Shown piece by piece: positions 40,796 to 48,975 of a DNA stretch of 64,000 bases (its first letter is position 1; the number at the start of each line of letters is the position of its first letter). The position numbers were made by a program, and so were the translations under genes. This stretch comes from an uncultured Pelagibacteraceae bacterium (lineage in GTDB: Bacteria > Pseudomonadota > Alphaproteobacteria > Pelagibacterales > Pelagibacteraceae): positions 1-64,000 of the forward strand of contig CACGJB010000001.1 of the NCBI GenBank assembly GCA_902573295.1, given 5' to 3'. The notes beneath the pieces were generated by a model, which was given only the letters and a program-made list of their open reading frames with translations, was not told where the DNA came from and did not search any database.

Positions 40796-41143
40796 ATGAA
40801 AGTATATTTTAATAATTCTTGTAAAATCTGTAGATCGGAAATTAACTTATATAAAAAAGAAAATATTAAAGATATCGACTGGATAGATATAACTAATAAT
40901 TCAGATGCTGAAAAAGAAACATCAAGAAATGAGAAAGAATTGTTAAGGAGACTGCATGTTAAAGAAAATGGTAAAATTATTCAGGGTGCAGAGGCATTTC
41001 TTTATGTTTGGAAAAAAATTCCAAAATATAAATTTTTATATAAATTTTTTAAACTACCAATAATTTTCACAATCTTTAAATATGGGTATGAAATAATTGC
41101 CTTTTTTTTATATTTAAAAAATAAGAATCAACTCAAAAACTAA
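40796..41143 (+). CDS. DUF393 (DCC) thiol-disulfide oxidoreductase-like protein
   Basis: 115-residue protein of the DCC family. It has the N-terminal VYFNNSCKICRSEINLYKK segment with the CxxC redox pair (Cys10, Cys13) in a thioredoxin-like first strand-helix, and WIDITNNS. The GKIIQGAEAFLYVWKKIPKYKFLYKFF segment is the second family hallmark. Hydrophobic C-terminus (about 90-107) may associate with the membrane. The second residue of the usual DGxCxxC is replaced (NNSCKIC). The 3' end overlaps the next gene by 4 nt. Confidence 0.84.
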   Translation: MKVYFNNSCKICRSEINLYKKENIKDIDWIDITNNSDAEKETSRNEKELLRRLHVKENGKIIQGAEAFLYVWKKIPKYKFLYKFFKLPIIFTIFKYGYEIIAFFLYLKNKNQLKN

Positions 41144-41433
41144 GTTAAGAAAAATATTAAAAATTCACTTAGTAAAGACATAGATAACAAGAACATTATT
41201 AATAAAATTGAGTACATTAGAGTTATAACTCTATTTCTTTTTCTCCTCAGTCTAACAAAAGTTTTATCATCAAGATCTGAGATATCTCTTTCACCTATAA
41301 CTGGATAATCATAACTCCATCGCCAGGTAGACTGACCTAACCTAGAGTCAAGACTGTTAAAATATCTTATCCATGCAATAACATATCTAAATATTAAATA
41401 TAAAATGATCATTAATGCAGAAGAAAATAACAT
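41140..41433 (-). CDS. Small two-helix membrane protein, family not recognised (97 aa)
   Basis: 97 residues with membrane helices at about residues 3-21 and 74-95. A soluble loop in between holds a WIRYFNSLDSRLGQSTWRWSYDYPVIGERDISDLDDKTF segment (in pieces) ending with a basic RLRRKRNRV. I do not recognise the family. Topology with the charged loop in the cytoplasm is predicted. A 30-nt gap separates it from the Lys-rich coiled-coil gene on the same strand, so they might be cotranscribed. Confidence 0.62.
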   Translation of the reverse strand: MLFSSALMIILYLIFRYVIAWIRYFNSLDSRLGQSTWRWSYDYPVIGERDISDLDDKTFVRLRRKRNRVITLMYSILLIMFLLSMSLLSEFLIFFLT

Positions 41434-41463
41434 CCTAAATGATACTTAATAATTTAAGATAAT

Positions 41464-42672
41464 TTAATTGATATTTTTGGCTCGTTTTCTTCCAATTAGT
41501 TGAGTGAGTGCGTCAACCATAGTATCTGAAGCCTTAAATATTTCATTATTTTTAAATTCATGTGAAATATTTTTTTCCGGATTTGTTTTGTCTTCAATAA
41601 CTATTCCTTCATCAGGCGAATTATTCTTTATATAAATTAACAAAAGCCACTCATCATCCGAGGCTTCATCCCACTTGACGAATATTTCTCCAGTTTCAAA
41701 TCTTCTGTCAATACATCTAAAAATTGACATGTGTCTAGTTATATGTCTTTTGTTTAATTGAAATACTAAACTACTTGCACTTCTGTAAAAACTTTCAAGA
41801 GCAAACTCAATTTTTTGTCTAGCTAAAGTATATTCTTTTTCTTTTTGTAAAAGTGTTTCTCTATCTTCATCTCCTTGAATTTTTACTCCTAAGGCCTCTA
41901 CTCTTTCTCTAATCTTTTGATCTCTAATAATTCGGTATTTTTCTTTTAGTTTTTCTATTCTTTGTTGTAAGCCAGCATAATCCTCTCTCTTTTCTCTTAA
42001 AGAAATTTTTTCTAATTTCTCTAATTCTTTAACCTCTCTAACTCTAAATTTTTCAATTTGCTTATCTAATTTTAACTGTTGTAAAAATTGCTTTTGTTTT
42101 TCTGCTTGTTCAATTCTTAAAAGAGCCTGTTCTTTTCTTAAGAATAATTTTATTTCTTTTGTTCTTTGTTTTTCTAATTTAATTTCATCTTTTAAAGCTT
42201 GTTCTTTTAATTTAACTTTTAATTCAGCCTCTTTTTGTCTTTCTTTTGCAATTTCAATCTTTTCTAATCTTTCTTGTTCTTGTTTTTCTAATTTTAATCT
42301 TCTTGCTTCATCTTTTTTTAGAGTTTTATATTGTGAAATTGTGTCCGCTATTTTATCAAAAAATGCTTGAATATATTTTTCAAAACCAAAATTTAAACTA
42401 AACTTAAATTCAGGCTTCAGAGAATTTTGAAAGTTAACTAACTTTAAAATAAAATCTGGTTTCTTTGGTGAGATAGATTTAAATTTTTTTGAAATCTTTT
42501 TTAATCTTTTTGATTTTTTATTTTTCCGTTTTCTTCGATTATTAATTCTTTTTACAGATTTAAATTTGGTATAAAATTTATTTGATTTTTTAGATGTTTT
42601 TTTTATTTTTTTTTTGGCTTTATTTTGATTTTTAGAAATACTTTTTTTTAATTTTTTTTTCTTTTTTTTCAT
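41464..42672 (-). CDS. Lysine-rich coiled-coil protein with conserved-looking C-terminal domain
   Basis: About 402 residues, family not recognised. Residues 1-72 are extremely basic (starting MKKKKKKLKKSISK and containing NNRRKRKNKKSKRLKK). Residues about 73-108 are amphipathic (FEKYIQAFFDKIADTISQY). About 110-275 form a long charged coiled coil (EQERLEKIEIAKERQKEAEL). The C-terminal 120 residues look globular: FYRSASSLVFQLNKRHITRHM, GEIFVKWDEASDDEWLLLIYI, ending GRKRAKNIN. A TTG 24 nt upstream is an alternative start; I prefer the ATG because the TTG lies 4 nt from the cfa stop. It could be a nucleoid, ribosome or membrane-surface protein; no function is claimed. Confidence 0.68.
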   Translation of the reverse strand: MKKKKKKLKKSISKNQNKAKKKIKKTSKKSNKFYTKFKSVKRINNRRKRKNKKSKRLKKISKKFKSISPKKPDFILKLVNFQNSLKPEFKFSLNFGFEKYIQAFFDKIADTISQYKTLKKDEARRLKLEKQEQERLEKIEIAKERQKEAELKVKLKEQALKDEIKLEKQRTKEIKLFLRKEQALLRIEQAEKQKQFLQQLKLDKQIEKFRVREVKELEKLEKISLREKREDYAGLQQRIEKLKEKYRIIRDQKIRERVEALGVKIQGDEDRETLLQKEKEYTLARQKIEFALESFYRSASSLVFQLNKRHITRHMSIFRCIDRRFETGEIFVKWDEASDDEWLLLIYIKNNSPDEGIVIEDKTNPEKNISHEFKNNEIFKASDTMVDALTQLIGRKRAKNIN

Positions 42673-42700
42673 TTTAAGGGAGATAGTTTCTACCAATTAT

Positions 42701-43891
42701 TTATTGATAAATATAGTCTCTTGTAACAGGCGTAGAAGAATAATTTTTTGTTAATTGAAATTGGTATACAACTTGATCACCCCATTTAAATGCCATCTCA
42801 CAACCAGCAAGATAAAATTCCCACATCCTAAAAAATCTTTCATCGAACATTTCAATTATTTTTTCTTTATTTCGAATACAATTTTCTTTCCAATGTCTTA
42901 GTGTATGTGAATAATGAAGTCTCAAAACCTCAATATCTGCAACGATTAAGCCTGCTTTTTCAATTGGTGTTGTTACCTCACTTAAGCTCGGAGTATAGCC
43001 TCCTGGAAAAATATACTTAGTAATCCATGGATGTGGATCTCTTGGCGGATTTACTGATCCTATAGTATGAATTAATGATACTCCATCATCTTTTAAAAGT
43101 TTTTCAACTTGTGAAAAAAATTTTTTATAAAATTTTCTTCCTACATGTTCAAACATCCCAACACTGACTATTCTATCAAATTTTTCATTGAGCTCTCTAT
43201 AATCCATTAACTTAAAGTTCAATTGATTTTCTAAATTAAGTTCTTTTGCTCTTTTCTTACAGTAATTAAATTGATTTTCTGAAAGTGTAATGCCTGTTAC
43301 TTCACAGTTTGCACTTTTTGCAATATCTATTGCTAGAGAACCCCATCCGCATCCAATATCCAAAACTTTTTGATTTGGCTTTATGTTAAGTTTTTTTATT
43401 ATATGTTGAATTTTATTATTTTGGGCAGTTTCCAATGTATCTGTTTCACTTTTAAAATATGCACATGAATATTGTCTTTTAGGATCTAAAAATAAGTCAT
43501 AAAGATCATCGGAAATATCGTAGTGATGCGAAACATTCATCTTAGATTTTTTTATAAAATTAAAATTAGTTAAATATCTATAAGAACCTCTTAATCTGTT
43601 TATTAAATAACTGAAAAAATTTAAATCTCCTCTACCAAAATTCATTAAAGAAAGATCTAAAAATTCAGTTAGAGTTCCATTTTCTATAATTATTTCCCCA
43701 TCAGTGTAGGCCTCCCCAAAATACAAGTCTGGATGAAATAATAATTTATAATGAAGTTTTTTATTTAATATTTTTAATTTTATAGGATTTTCACTTTTTG
43801 GGTTTCCAATAATGTAACTTTTTGAATTTGCATCAACTAATATAAATCCGTCTTTTTTAAAAACATTATTTAAAAATCTAGCTAATTGCAT
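42701..43891 (-). CDS. cfa: Cyclopropane-fatty-acyl-phospholipid synthase
   Basis: SAM-dependent enzyme adding a methylene bridge to unsaturated phospholipid acyl chains. The 396-residue protein has an N-terminal lipid-binding domain, then HHYDISDDLYDLFLDPKRQYSCAYF (near residues 123-147), the SAM motif VLDIGCGWGSLAIDIAKS (near 175-192), GMFEHVGRKFYKKFF and the late FPGGYTPSLSE and HYSHTLRHWKEN segments. All hallmark residues are visible. It follows the dapA-like gene with no gap (43891/43892). Confidence 0.93.
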   Translation of the reverse strand: MQLARFLNNVFKKDGFILVDANSKSYIIGNPKSENPIKLKILNKKLHYKLLFHPDLYFGEAYTDGEIIIENGTLTEFLDLSLMNFGRGDLNFFSYLINRLRGSYRYLTNFNFIKKSKMNVSHHYDISDDLYDLFLDPKRQYSCAYFKSETDTLETAQNNKIQHIIKKLNIKPNQKVLDIGCGWGSLAIDIAKSANCEVTGITLSENQFNYCKKRAKELNLENQLNFKLMDYRELNEKFDRIVSVGMFEHVGRKFYKKFFSQVEKLLKDDGVSLIHTIGSVNPPRDPHPWITKYIFPGGYTPSLSEVTTPIEKAGLIVADIEVLRLHYSHTLRHWKENCIRNKEKIIEMFDERFFRMWEFYLAGCEMAFKWGDQVVYQFQLTKNYSSTPVTRDYIYQ

Positions 43892-44776
43892 TTAAGCCGC
43901 CTTAGTATTTTTATATGAAAAATTTAATTTCTCTAAATTAGTAATTAAACCTGACTCATCTTCAGCATTTAACATGCTGAGCGGTGGTAAAAGATTTTTA
44001 TAATATTTTTCTTTTTTACCAAAATAGGCATGTAAACCTGAAATCAAATTATATTTTTCAAATTCAGCTCTTACATCGCAAAGATTCTGGTTTACTGTTT
44101 GATCACGTCCATCATTAAAATCATCGTATACTTTTCTTGCCAGTGCAGAAGTAGCATTGCATGTAGCTGTAATAATTCCTGAACATCCTAACTGAAGTCC
44201 TTTAAATAATTTTGATTCTGACCCAGGTAAAACTGAAAAATTTTCAATTTTTAAGTTTTCAAAAAGATTATAAGAACTATCTTTTACTCCAATAATATTT
44301 TTTGGGTATTTTTTTACTAATTCTTCAATGCATTCAATGCTAAACTTATAGCCACATAGTTTTTCAAAATTATATAATACAATTTCACAATCAGAAATTA
44401 CCTCTACTATTTTACTATAAAATTCTATTACTTCATTATCTCCATATTTATAGTATGCAGGAGGCATAATTAAAAATCGATTAAAACCTAAAGATTTGGA
44501 AACTCTCATTAAATTAATTGTTTCACCTAAAGAATTTAATCCAGTTCCGATAATATACTTTTCTTTGTGTTTACTTAAAGTCAGATGATTTAATAAATTA
44601 ATTTTTTCAGAGACAGGTATAAGTTGAGCTTGCCCTGTGCTTCCAAATATAGCTGCTCCATGACACCCATTATCAATAACCATTTCTGCGTGCAGAATGG
44701 TTTTTTTAATATCAAGCGTCAAATCATCATTTAAAATCGACATTGAGGCCGCATAAATGCCTTTAATTTTACTCAT
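43892..44776 (-). CDS. DapA/NanA superfamily lyase (dihydrodipicolinate synthase-like)
   Basis: Class I aldolase of the DHDPS/N-acetylneuraminate lyase superfamily. The 294-residue protein has the GIYAASMSILNDDLTLD start, GSTGQAQLIPVSEKINLL (near residue 45), IVLYNFEKLCG with the catalytic Tyr (near 134) and the Schiff-base lysine in IGVKDSSYN (near 161). The GSTGE and YNxP motifs of true DapA are changed (GSTGQ and YNFE), so this is probably not lysine biosynthesis DapA. Substrate unknown. It is cotranscribed with cfa by spacing. Confidence 0.85.
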   Translation of the reverse strand: MSKIKGIYAASMSILNDDLTLDIKKTILHAEMVIDNGCHGAAIFGSTGQAQLIPVSEKINLLNHLTLSKHKEKYIIGTGLNSLGETINLMRVSKSLGFNRFLIMPPAYYKYGDNEVIEFYSKIVEVISDCEIVLYNFEKLCGYKFSIECIEELVKKYPKNIIGVKDSSYNLFENLKIENFSVLPGSESKLFKGLQLGCSGIITATCNATSALARKVYDDFNDGRDQTVNQNLCDVRAEFEKYNLISGLHAYFGKKEKYYKNLLPPLSMLNAEDESGLITNLEKLNFSYKNTKAA

Positions 44777-44825
44777 AGTAAAAATTTATATAAAAATATT
44801 AATTAGTAAAGTTTATAAATTAACC

Positions 44826-45788
44826 ATGAAAATATTAGCTATTCAAAACAGGATGGGTATAGGTGATACAGTAATTTTTCTACCTTTTATTAAAGCTATT
44901 TCAAAAAAATTTGGTGTGCCAATTAGTTTGTTGGTAAAGGAAAATTCAAAAGCTAACGAATTTTTAAATAAAACAAATTATATTAATGAAATAATTCACT
45001 TGGAAAGAGATAATAAAATAAATCAAAAACATGATGGTTTTAAAGGATTTTTCAAATTAGCAAGTGATCTAAAAAAATATAATTTCGATAAAGTTTTTAT
45101 ATTCAATTCTTCTTTAAGATATAACTTAATTTCTAAATTAGCAGGTATTAAAGAAATATTTCAATACCCATTATTTGAAAAACAAAATCAACACATTACA
45201 GAACCAGCTAAAGCTATAATGAAAAAATATTTAGATATCGAAACTTTTGATAATCCAGAAATTCAAATTGACAATAAAATTGTTCAAGAATCAGCAGTAA
45301 ACTTTAAAATAAATAATGATGAACTCAATGTTTTGTTGGGCATAGGTGGTTCAGGTCCAACAAAAAGAATACCATCCAAAACTTTTCTAAACGTAATGGA
45401 AAGATTAGTGTTTTTAAAAAAATGTAGATTTTTTTTGGCAACAGGTAAAAATGAAGATGAACAAAAAATTTTAACTGAATTATATGATACAAAATTTAAA
45501 GAAAAATGTGTTGCCCTAGACAATCTTAATTTAAGAGAAATATTACCTGTTATTAAAAATTGTAATGTTGCAATCTGTAATGATACAAGTTTCTCACATT
45601 TGTCATCAGCATTAGGAATTAAAACAATTACATTAATGGCAGATACTCCATTAATTTATGGTTCTTACAGTACAAATATGTATCCAATAATTCCTGATGG
45701 AGAAATAACAGTTTCTCATAATACGCTTGGTAAAGACAAAATTAATCCAGATAAGATCTACGAAAAGCTATTATCAATAATTAACTAA
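44826..45788 (+). CDS. Glycosyltransferase family 9 (heptosyltransferase-like)
   Basis: 320-residue GT9-type protein starting MKILAIQNRMGIGDTVIFLPFIKAI, the N-terminal signature of ADP-heptose:LPS heptosyltransferases. The C-terminal donor site shows LGIGGSGPTKRIPSKTF (near residue 172) and NVAICNDTSFSHLSSALGIKTI (near 245-266). An ATG 69 nt upstream would overlap the divergent DapA-like gene and adds an implausible leader, so the start at 44826 is chosen. It probably builds LPS core, but the donor sugar is uncertain. Confidence 0.83.
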   Translation: MKILAIQNRMGIGDTVIFLPFIKAISKKFGVPISLLVKENSKANEFLNKTNYINEIIHLERDNKINQKHDGFKGFFKLASDLKKYNFDKVFIFNSSLRYNLISKLAGIKEIFQYPLFEKQNQHITEPAKAIMKKYLDIETFDNPEIQIDNKIVQESAVNFKINNDELNVLLGIGGSGPTKRIPSKTFLNVMERLVFLKKCRFFLATGKNEDEQKILTELYDTKFKEKCVALDNLNLREILPVIKNCNVAICNDTSFSHLSSALGIKTITLMADTPLIYGSYSTNMYPIIPDGEITVSHNTLGKDKINPDKIYEKLLSIIN

Positions 45789-46288
45789 GTGATATCTTTA
45801 AGAACTATCTCTTTTGCTTCATTAACTATAGCTGATAATCTTGAGGTTTCTGGAGAAATATCTGGATGAATTTTTTTTTGAATTTTTTGGTAAGCTTTGT
45901 TAAGTGCTTCTTTGGTTGGTTTCTTATTAATATCTAAATTTAAAATCTTATATGCCTCATTTGTTGATAATGATGAAGAATTATTATTTTGATATTGATT
46001 AAAAGAAAATCTTCCTGAATTTCTTAGAGTTTGAATAAGCCTATAAAGAGAAAGCAATTGAATCAAAGATAAACCTTTAAGTTTTACTAAAGCAAGGCTT
46101 GCAAGAGTTAATGGCAATGTAAGCAAAAATTTTCCTCCAATAGCAAATAAAACTGCTAATAAAGCCAATAATAAAATTGTTATTAATCTCACTCCTTTTG
46201 ACATTTTTTTTGGAGAAATATTTGACCACCATCTTAATAAAAAATATAAGATGACTAAAATTACAAATAGATAAATAATAATATTCAT
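45785..46288 (-). CDS. Membrane-anchored J-domain protein (DnaJ-like)
   Basis: About 167 residues. Residues 1-22 form a membrane helix, a second hydrophobic region spans about 35-70, and the C-terminus is a J-domain (AYKILNLDINKKPTKEALNKAYQKIQKKIHPDIS in two parts) with an intact HPD tripeptide. The J-domain is at the C-terminus as in TIM14/DjlC-type proteins, which recruit Hsp70 to a membrane site. The ATG at 46288 has AAGGAAA before it. An ATG 30 nt upstream would overlap the divergent peptidase gene. The 3' end overlaps the GT9 gene by 4 nt. Confidence 0.83.
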   Translation of the reverse strand: MNIIIYLFVILVILYFLLRWWSNISPKKMSKGVRLITILLLALLAVLFAIGGKFLLTLPLTLASLALVKLKGLSLIQLLSLYRLIQTLRNSGRFSFNQYQNNNSSSLSTNEAYKILNLDINKKPTKEALNKAYQKIQKKIHPDISPETSRLSAIVNEAKEIVLKDIT

Positions 46289-46303
46289 ATATTTCCTTAT
46301 TAG

Positions 46304-48379
46304 ATGAAAGTACCACAACTTAAAAAAAAACTAGAGATAAAAACTTGTCACAATATTGATTGGGAAGACAATTACAGCTGGATTCATCAAGATAATATTT
46401 TGGATGTTCTCAGAGATAAAAGCAAGTTAGACCCTGAAGTGAAAAAATATTTAGAAGATGAAAATGCTTACACAGAACACCATTTAAAAGATACAAAAGA
46501 TATTCAAAAAAAATTATTCGATGAAATCAAAGGAAGAATTAAATTAGAAGATGAGTCTTTACCCTATAAAGATCATACGTATGAGTATTGGACAAAAACT
46601 ACAACAAAAGGAAATTATTCGATAAAACTGAGAAAAAAAATTGGTTCAGAAAATATAGAAGAAATATGGAATGGTGATAAAGAAAAAGAAAATCTCAAAA
46701 CCGAATATTTTGGTGTGGGAGATTTAGAAGTAAGTAATAATGACAAGTATTTAGGATATTCTTTAGATCTTAAAGGTTCTGAATATTATACAATTTATTT
46801 AAGAGATATAAAAACAAACAAAATTATTTCAAAAGAAATTACTGAAACATCTGGTGGAATAACATTTAGTTTGGATGATAAATTTATTTATTATTCAAAA
46901 CTTGATGAAAATCATAGAGCAAGAACAATATACAGGCACAAAATAGGTGATTTTGATGGCAAAGATGAATTAATATTTGAGGAGAAAAGCGAGGCTTTTA
47001 CAGTAGGAATTGGAAAAAGCTCAGATGAAAAATATTTTTTTATAAATACTTCTGACCATAATACTTCAGAGCAATATTACTTTAAATCTGATGAATTAAA
47101 TCCATCTCCAAAACTTATTATTAAGAGAGAAAGAGGTGTTCTATATTCTGTTAATTCATGGGATGATAAATTTTATAATCATACAAATAAAAATGCTGAA
47201 GACTTTAAAATTGATATTTGTGACAATTTAGAAAATCAAAATTGGAAAACTTATATCTCGGCAAAAGATGAAGTTTTAATTGGTGGATTAACATTTCTTA
47301 AAAATTGGATTATTCGAGGTGAAACATCGGATGCACTAGATAAATTATTTGTTAAAAATATTTCTACAAATATAGAGGAAGAATTAATTTTTTCTGATGA
47401 GTCTGTTTATGTTCCAGGAGTAAGCTTAACTCAAAAAGATAGAAATACTGATGAAGTTTATTTGGGATATTCATCACCCAAAACTCCTTCTAGAGTGTTT
47501 AAATATAATTTAGCAACAAAATCTAAAGAACTTGTGAAAGAGCAAGAAATTCCTTCTGGTCACAATAAAGATGACTATATTGTTGAGAGAGTTGAGTTTA
47601 AATCTCATGATGGGAGAATGGTTCCATTAACAATCACAAGACACAAAAAAACAAAAATTGATGGATCTGCAAATATTTTATTATATGGATATGGATCTTA
47701 TGGAAATTCCATGTCCCCAAGTTTTTCTTCCACAAGATTAAGTCTTATAAACAGAGATATAATTTGGGCCACAGCTCATATCAGAGGTGGTATGGAAAAA
47801 GGTATGAAGTGGTGGAAAGAAGGAAAATTAACAAACAAAAAAAATACTTTTGAAGATTATATTTACGCAGCAAAGTATTTGATCGAAAAGAATTATACGT
47901 CAAAAGGAAATATTATTGGAATGGGTGGATCAGCTGGAGGATTATTAATGGGAGCTGTAGTCAATCAGTCTCCTGAATTATTTTTAGGAATTATAATGGC
48001 TGTTCCTTTTGTAGATTCTTTAACAACAAATCTTGATCATTCTCTACCTTTAACTGTGGGAGAATTTGACGAATTTGGAAATGCAAAAGAGAATAAAGAA
48101 CATTTTGATTATATTTTTTCATATGCACCATACAACAATATTAAAAATATGGATTATCCACATATTTTTATTACAACAAGTTTAAGTGATAATAGAGTTT
48201 TATTTGATGAACCTGCAAAGTTCACAGCAAAACTTAGAGACTATAAAACAGATAATAATTTGCTTCTCTTGAAAACCGAAATGAATGCTGGTCATGGTGG
48301 AAAATCGGGAAGAGATGGCGCAATAGAGGAAATTGCTATTGACTATGCATTTGCATTAAAAATTTCAAAAAAAATTTAG
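46304..48379 (+). CDS. ptrB: S9A family peptidase (oligopeptidase B-like)
   Basis: Cytoplasmic serine oligopeptidase cleaving short peptides, typically after Arg/Lys. The 691-residue protein has an N-terminal beta-propeller (about residues 65-395) and a C-terminal alpha/beta hydrolase domain. Catalytic Ser is in GMGGSAGGLLMG (near residue 547) and catalytic His in MNAGHGGKSGRDG (near 665). LLYGYGSYGNSMSPSFSS and AHIRGGMEKGMKWW match oligopeptidase B/prolyl oligopeptidase. No signal peptide. Confidence 0.93.
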   Translation: MKVPQLKKKLEIKTCHNIDWEDNYSWIHQDNILDVLRDKSKLDPEVKKYLEDENAYTEHHLKDTKDIQKKLFDEIKGRIKLEDESLPYKDHTYEYWTKTTTKGNYSIKLRKKIGSENIEEIWNGDKEKENLKTEYFGVGDLEVSNNDKYLGYSLDLKGSEYYTIYLRDIKTNKIISKEITETSGGITFSLDDKFIYYSKLDENHRARTIYRHKIGDFDGKDELIFEEKSEAFTVGIGKSSDEKYFFINTSDHNTSEQYYFKSDELNPSPKLIIKRERGVLYSVNSWDDKFYNHTNKNAEDFKIDICDNLENQNWKTYISAKDEVLIGGLTFLKNWIIRGETSDALDKLFVKNISTNIEEELIFSDESVYVPGVSLTQKDRNTDEVYLGYSSPKTPSRVFKYNLATKSKELVKEQEIPSGHNKDDYIVERVEFKSHDGRMVPLTITRHKKTKIDGSANILLYGYGSYGNSMSPSFSSTRLSLINRDIIWATAHIRGGMEKGMKWWKEGKLTNKKNTFEDYIYAAKYLIEKNYTSKGNIIGMGGSAGGLLMGAVVNQSPELFLGIIMAVPFVDSLTTNLDHSLPLTVGEFDEFGNAKENKEHFDYIFSYAPYNNIKNMDYPHIFITTSLSDNRVLFDEPAKFTAKLRDYKTDNNLLLLKTEMNAGHGGKSGRDGAIEEIAIDYAFALKISKKI

Positions 48380-48391
48380 TACACTTTAAAT

Positions 48392-48419
48392 CTTGAAAAA
48401 ATCAAATTAATTACCATAT
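48392..48419 (+). promoter_or_regulatory. RpoH (sigma-32)-like promoter of hsp20
   Basis: CTTG at 48392-48395, 17-nt spacer, then ACCATAT at 48413-48419. The same CTTG-N17 geometry and -10 placement occur upstream of groES (31487-31514), where the -10 is TCTATAT. The two sites match CTTG-N17-nCnATAT. Expected start is about 48425, giving a 57-nt leader that contains the two hairpins described next. Confidence 0.7.
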
Positions 48420-48426
48420 AAGCTTA

Positions 48427-48475
48427 GTAAGTCGCCTAATGGGGCTTACATAAATAAACTTGCTTAACAAAGGAG
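48427..48475 (+). promoter_or_regulatory. ROSE-like RNA thermometer in the hsp20 leader (predicted)
   Basis: Two hairpins. The first spans 48427-48449: GTAAG (48427-48431) pairs with CTTAC (48445-48449), with further C-G pairs inside. The second pairs CTTGCTT (48459-48465) with AAGGAG (48470-48475) around an AACA loop, which covers most of the Shine-Dalgarno sequence. Pairs are C-G, U-A, U-G, a G facing no partner, C-G, U-A and U-A. A bulged G inside a U(U/C)GCU strand facing the SD is the hallmark of ROSE thermometers on small heat-shock genes. Pairing is read by eye, not by a folding program. Confidence 0.6.
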
Positions 48476-48481
48476 GATATT

Positions 48482-48928
48482 ATGACAAGTAAGGATCTAT
48501 CTATATTTAACTCACTTAGACCTTTTTCAATTGGTTTTGATGATATGTTTGACCAATTTGAAAATATGCTAGGTAATGGAAATTTGACAATGCAGTCAAA
48601 TTACCCACCATATAACATCCGAAAGACTGGTAAGGATAATTATGCTATCGAAGTAGCGTTAGCCGGTTTTAGTAAAAAAGATGTTGAGGTTGAGTTCGAA
48701 GACAATTTATTAACTGTTAGAACTAAACAAGTTGCTAAATCTGAGGACAGTGATTTTAATGGAGAAATTATTCATAAAGGAATTTCTCAAAGACAGTTTG
48801 CAAGATCATTCACTATAGCTGATGATGTAAAGGTTAATGGTGCTGAACTTAAGGACGGTCTTTTAACAATATCTTGTGAAAGAATAATTCCAGAACATAA
48901 AAAAAAGAAGCTTATTGAAATTAAATAA
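48482..48928 (+). CDS. Small heat-shock protein Hsp20 (IbpA-like)
   Basis: ATP-independent holdase that binds unfolding proteins. The 148-residue protein has the IbpA-type N-terminal LRPFSIGFDDMFDQFENMLG, the alpha-crystallin domain (YNIRKTGKDNYAIEVALAGFSKKDVEVEF, in two strands) and the KHKKKKLIEI-like tail with an IxI-like motif (LIEIK). GISQRQFARSFTIADDVKV is typical of the IbpA branch. It is preceded by AGGAGG 6 nt before ATG, an RpoH-type promoter and a ROSE-like leader, and followed by a strong hairpin. Confidence 0.95.
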   Translation: MTSKDLSIFNSLRPFSIGFDDMFDQFENMLGNGNLTMQSNYPPYNIRKTGKDNYAIEVALAGFSKKDVEVEFEDNLLTVRTKQVAKSEDSDFNGEIIHKGISQRQFARSFTIADDVKVNGAELKDGLLTISCERIIPEHKKKKLIEIK

Positions 48929-48941
48929 GTATTAAACCTTG

Positions 48942-48965
48942 CTTGTGGGGATTTCTCCCCACAAG
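48942..48965 (+). terminator. Hairpin terminator between hsp20 and NCS2 permease
   Basis: Perfect 9-bp stem CTTGTGGGG (48942-48950) / CCCCACAAG (48957-48965) with a 6-nt loop. It lies 13 nt after the hsp20 stop and 10 nt before the 3' end of the convergent permease gene. The downstream T-run (TTTAAATTTATTATTTTTTT) is broken by A, so it may also serve as a bidirectional terminator. Confidence 0.75.
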
Positions 48966-48975
48966 TTTAAATTTA

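Noticed and set aside
41464-42672. Calling the Lys-rich protein a histone H1-like or TolA protein
   Set aside because: Lys-rich tail and coiled coil alone are not diagnostic; no AKKA repeats, membrane anchor or TolA domain seen.
44757-44825. Upstream ATG for the GT9 gene
   Set aside because: Adds a hydrophobic leader overlapping the divergent DapA-like gene; the family N-terminus begins at 44826.
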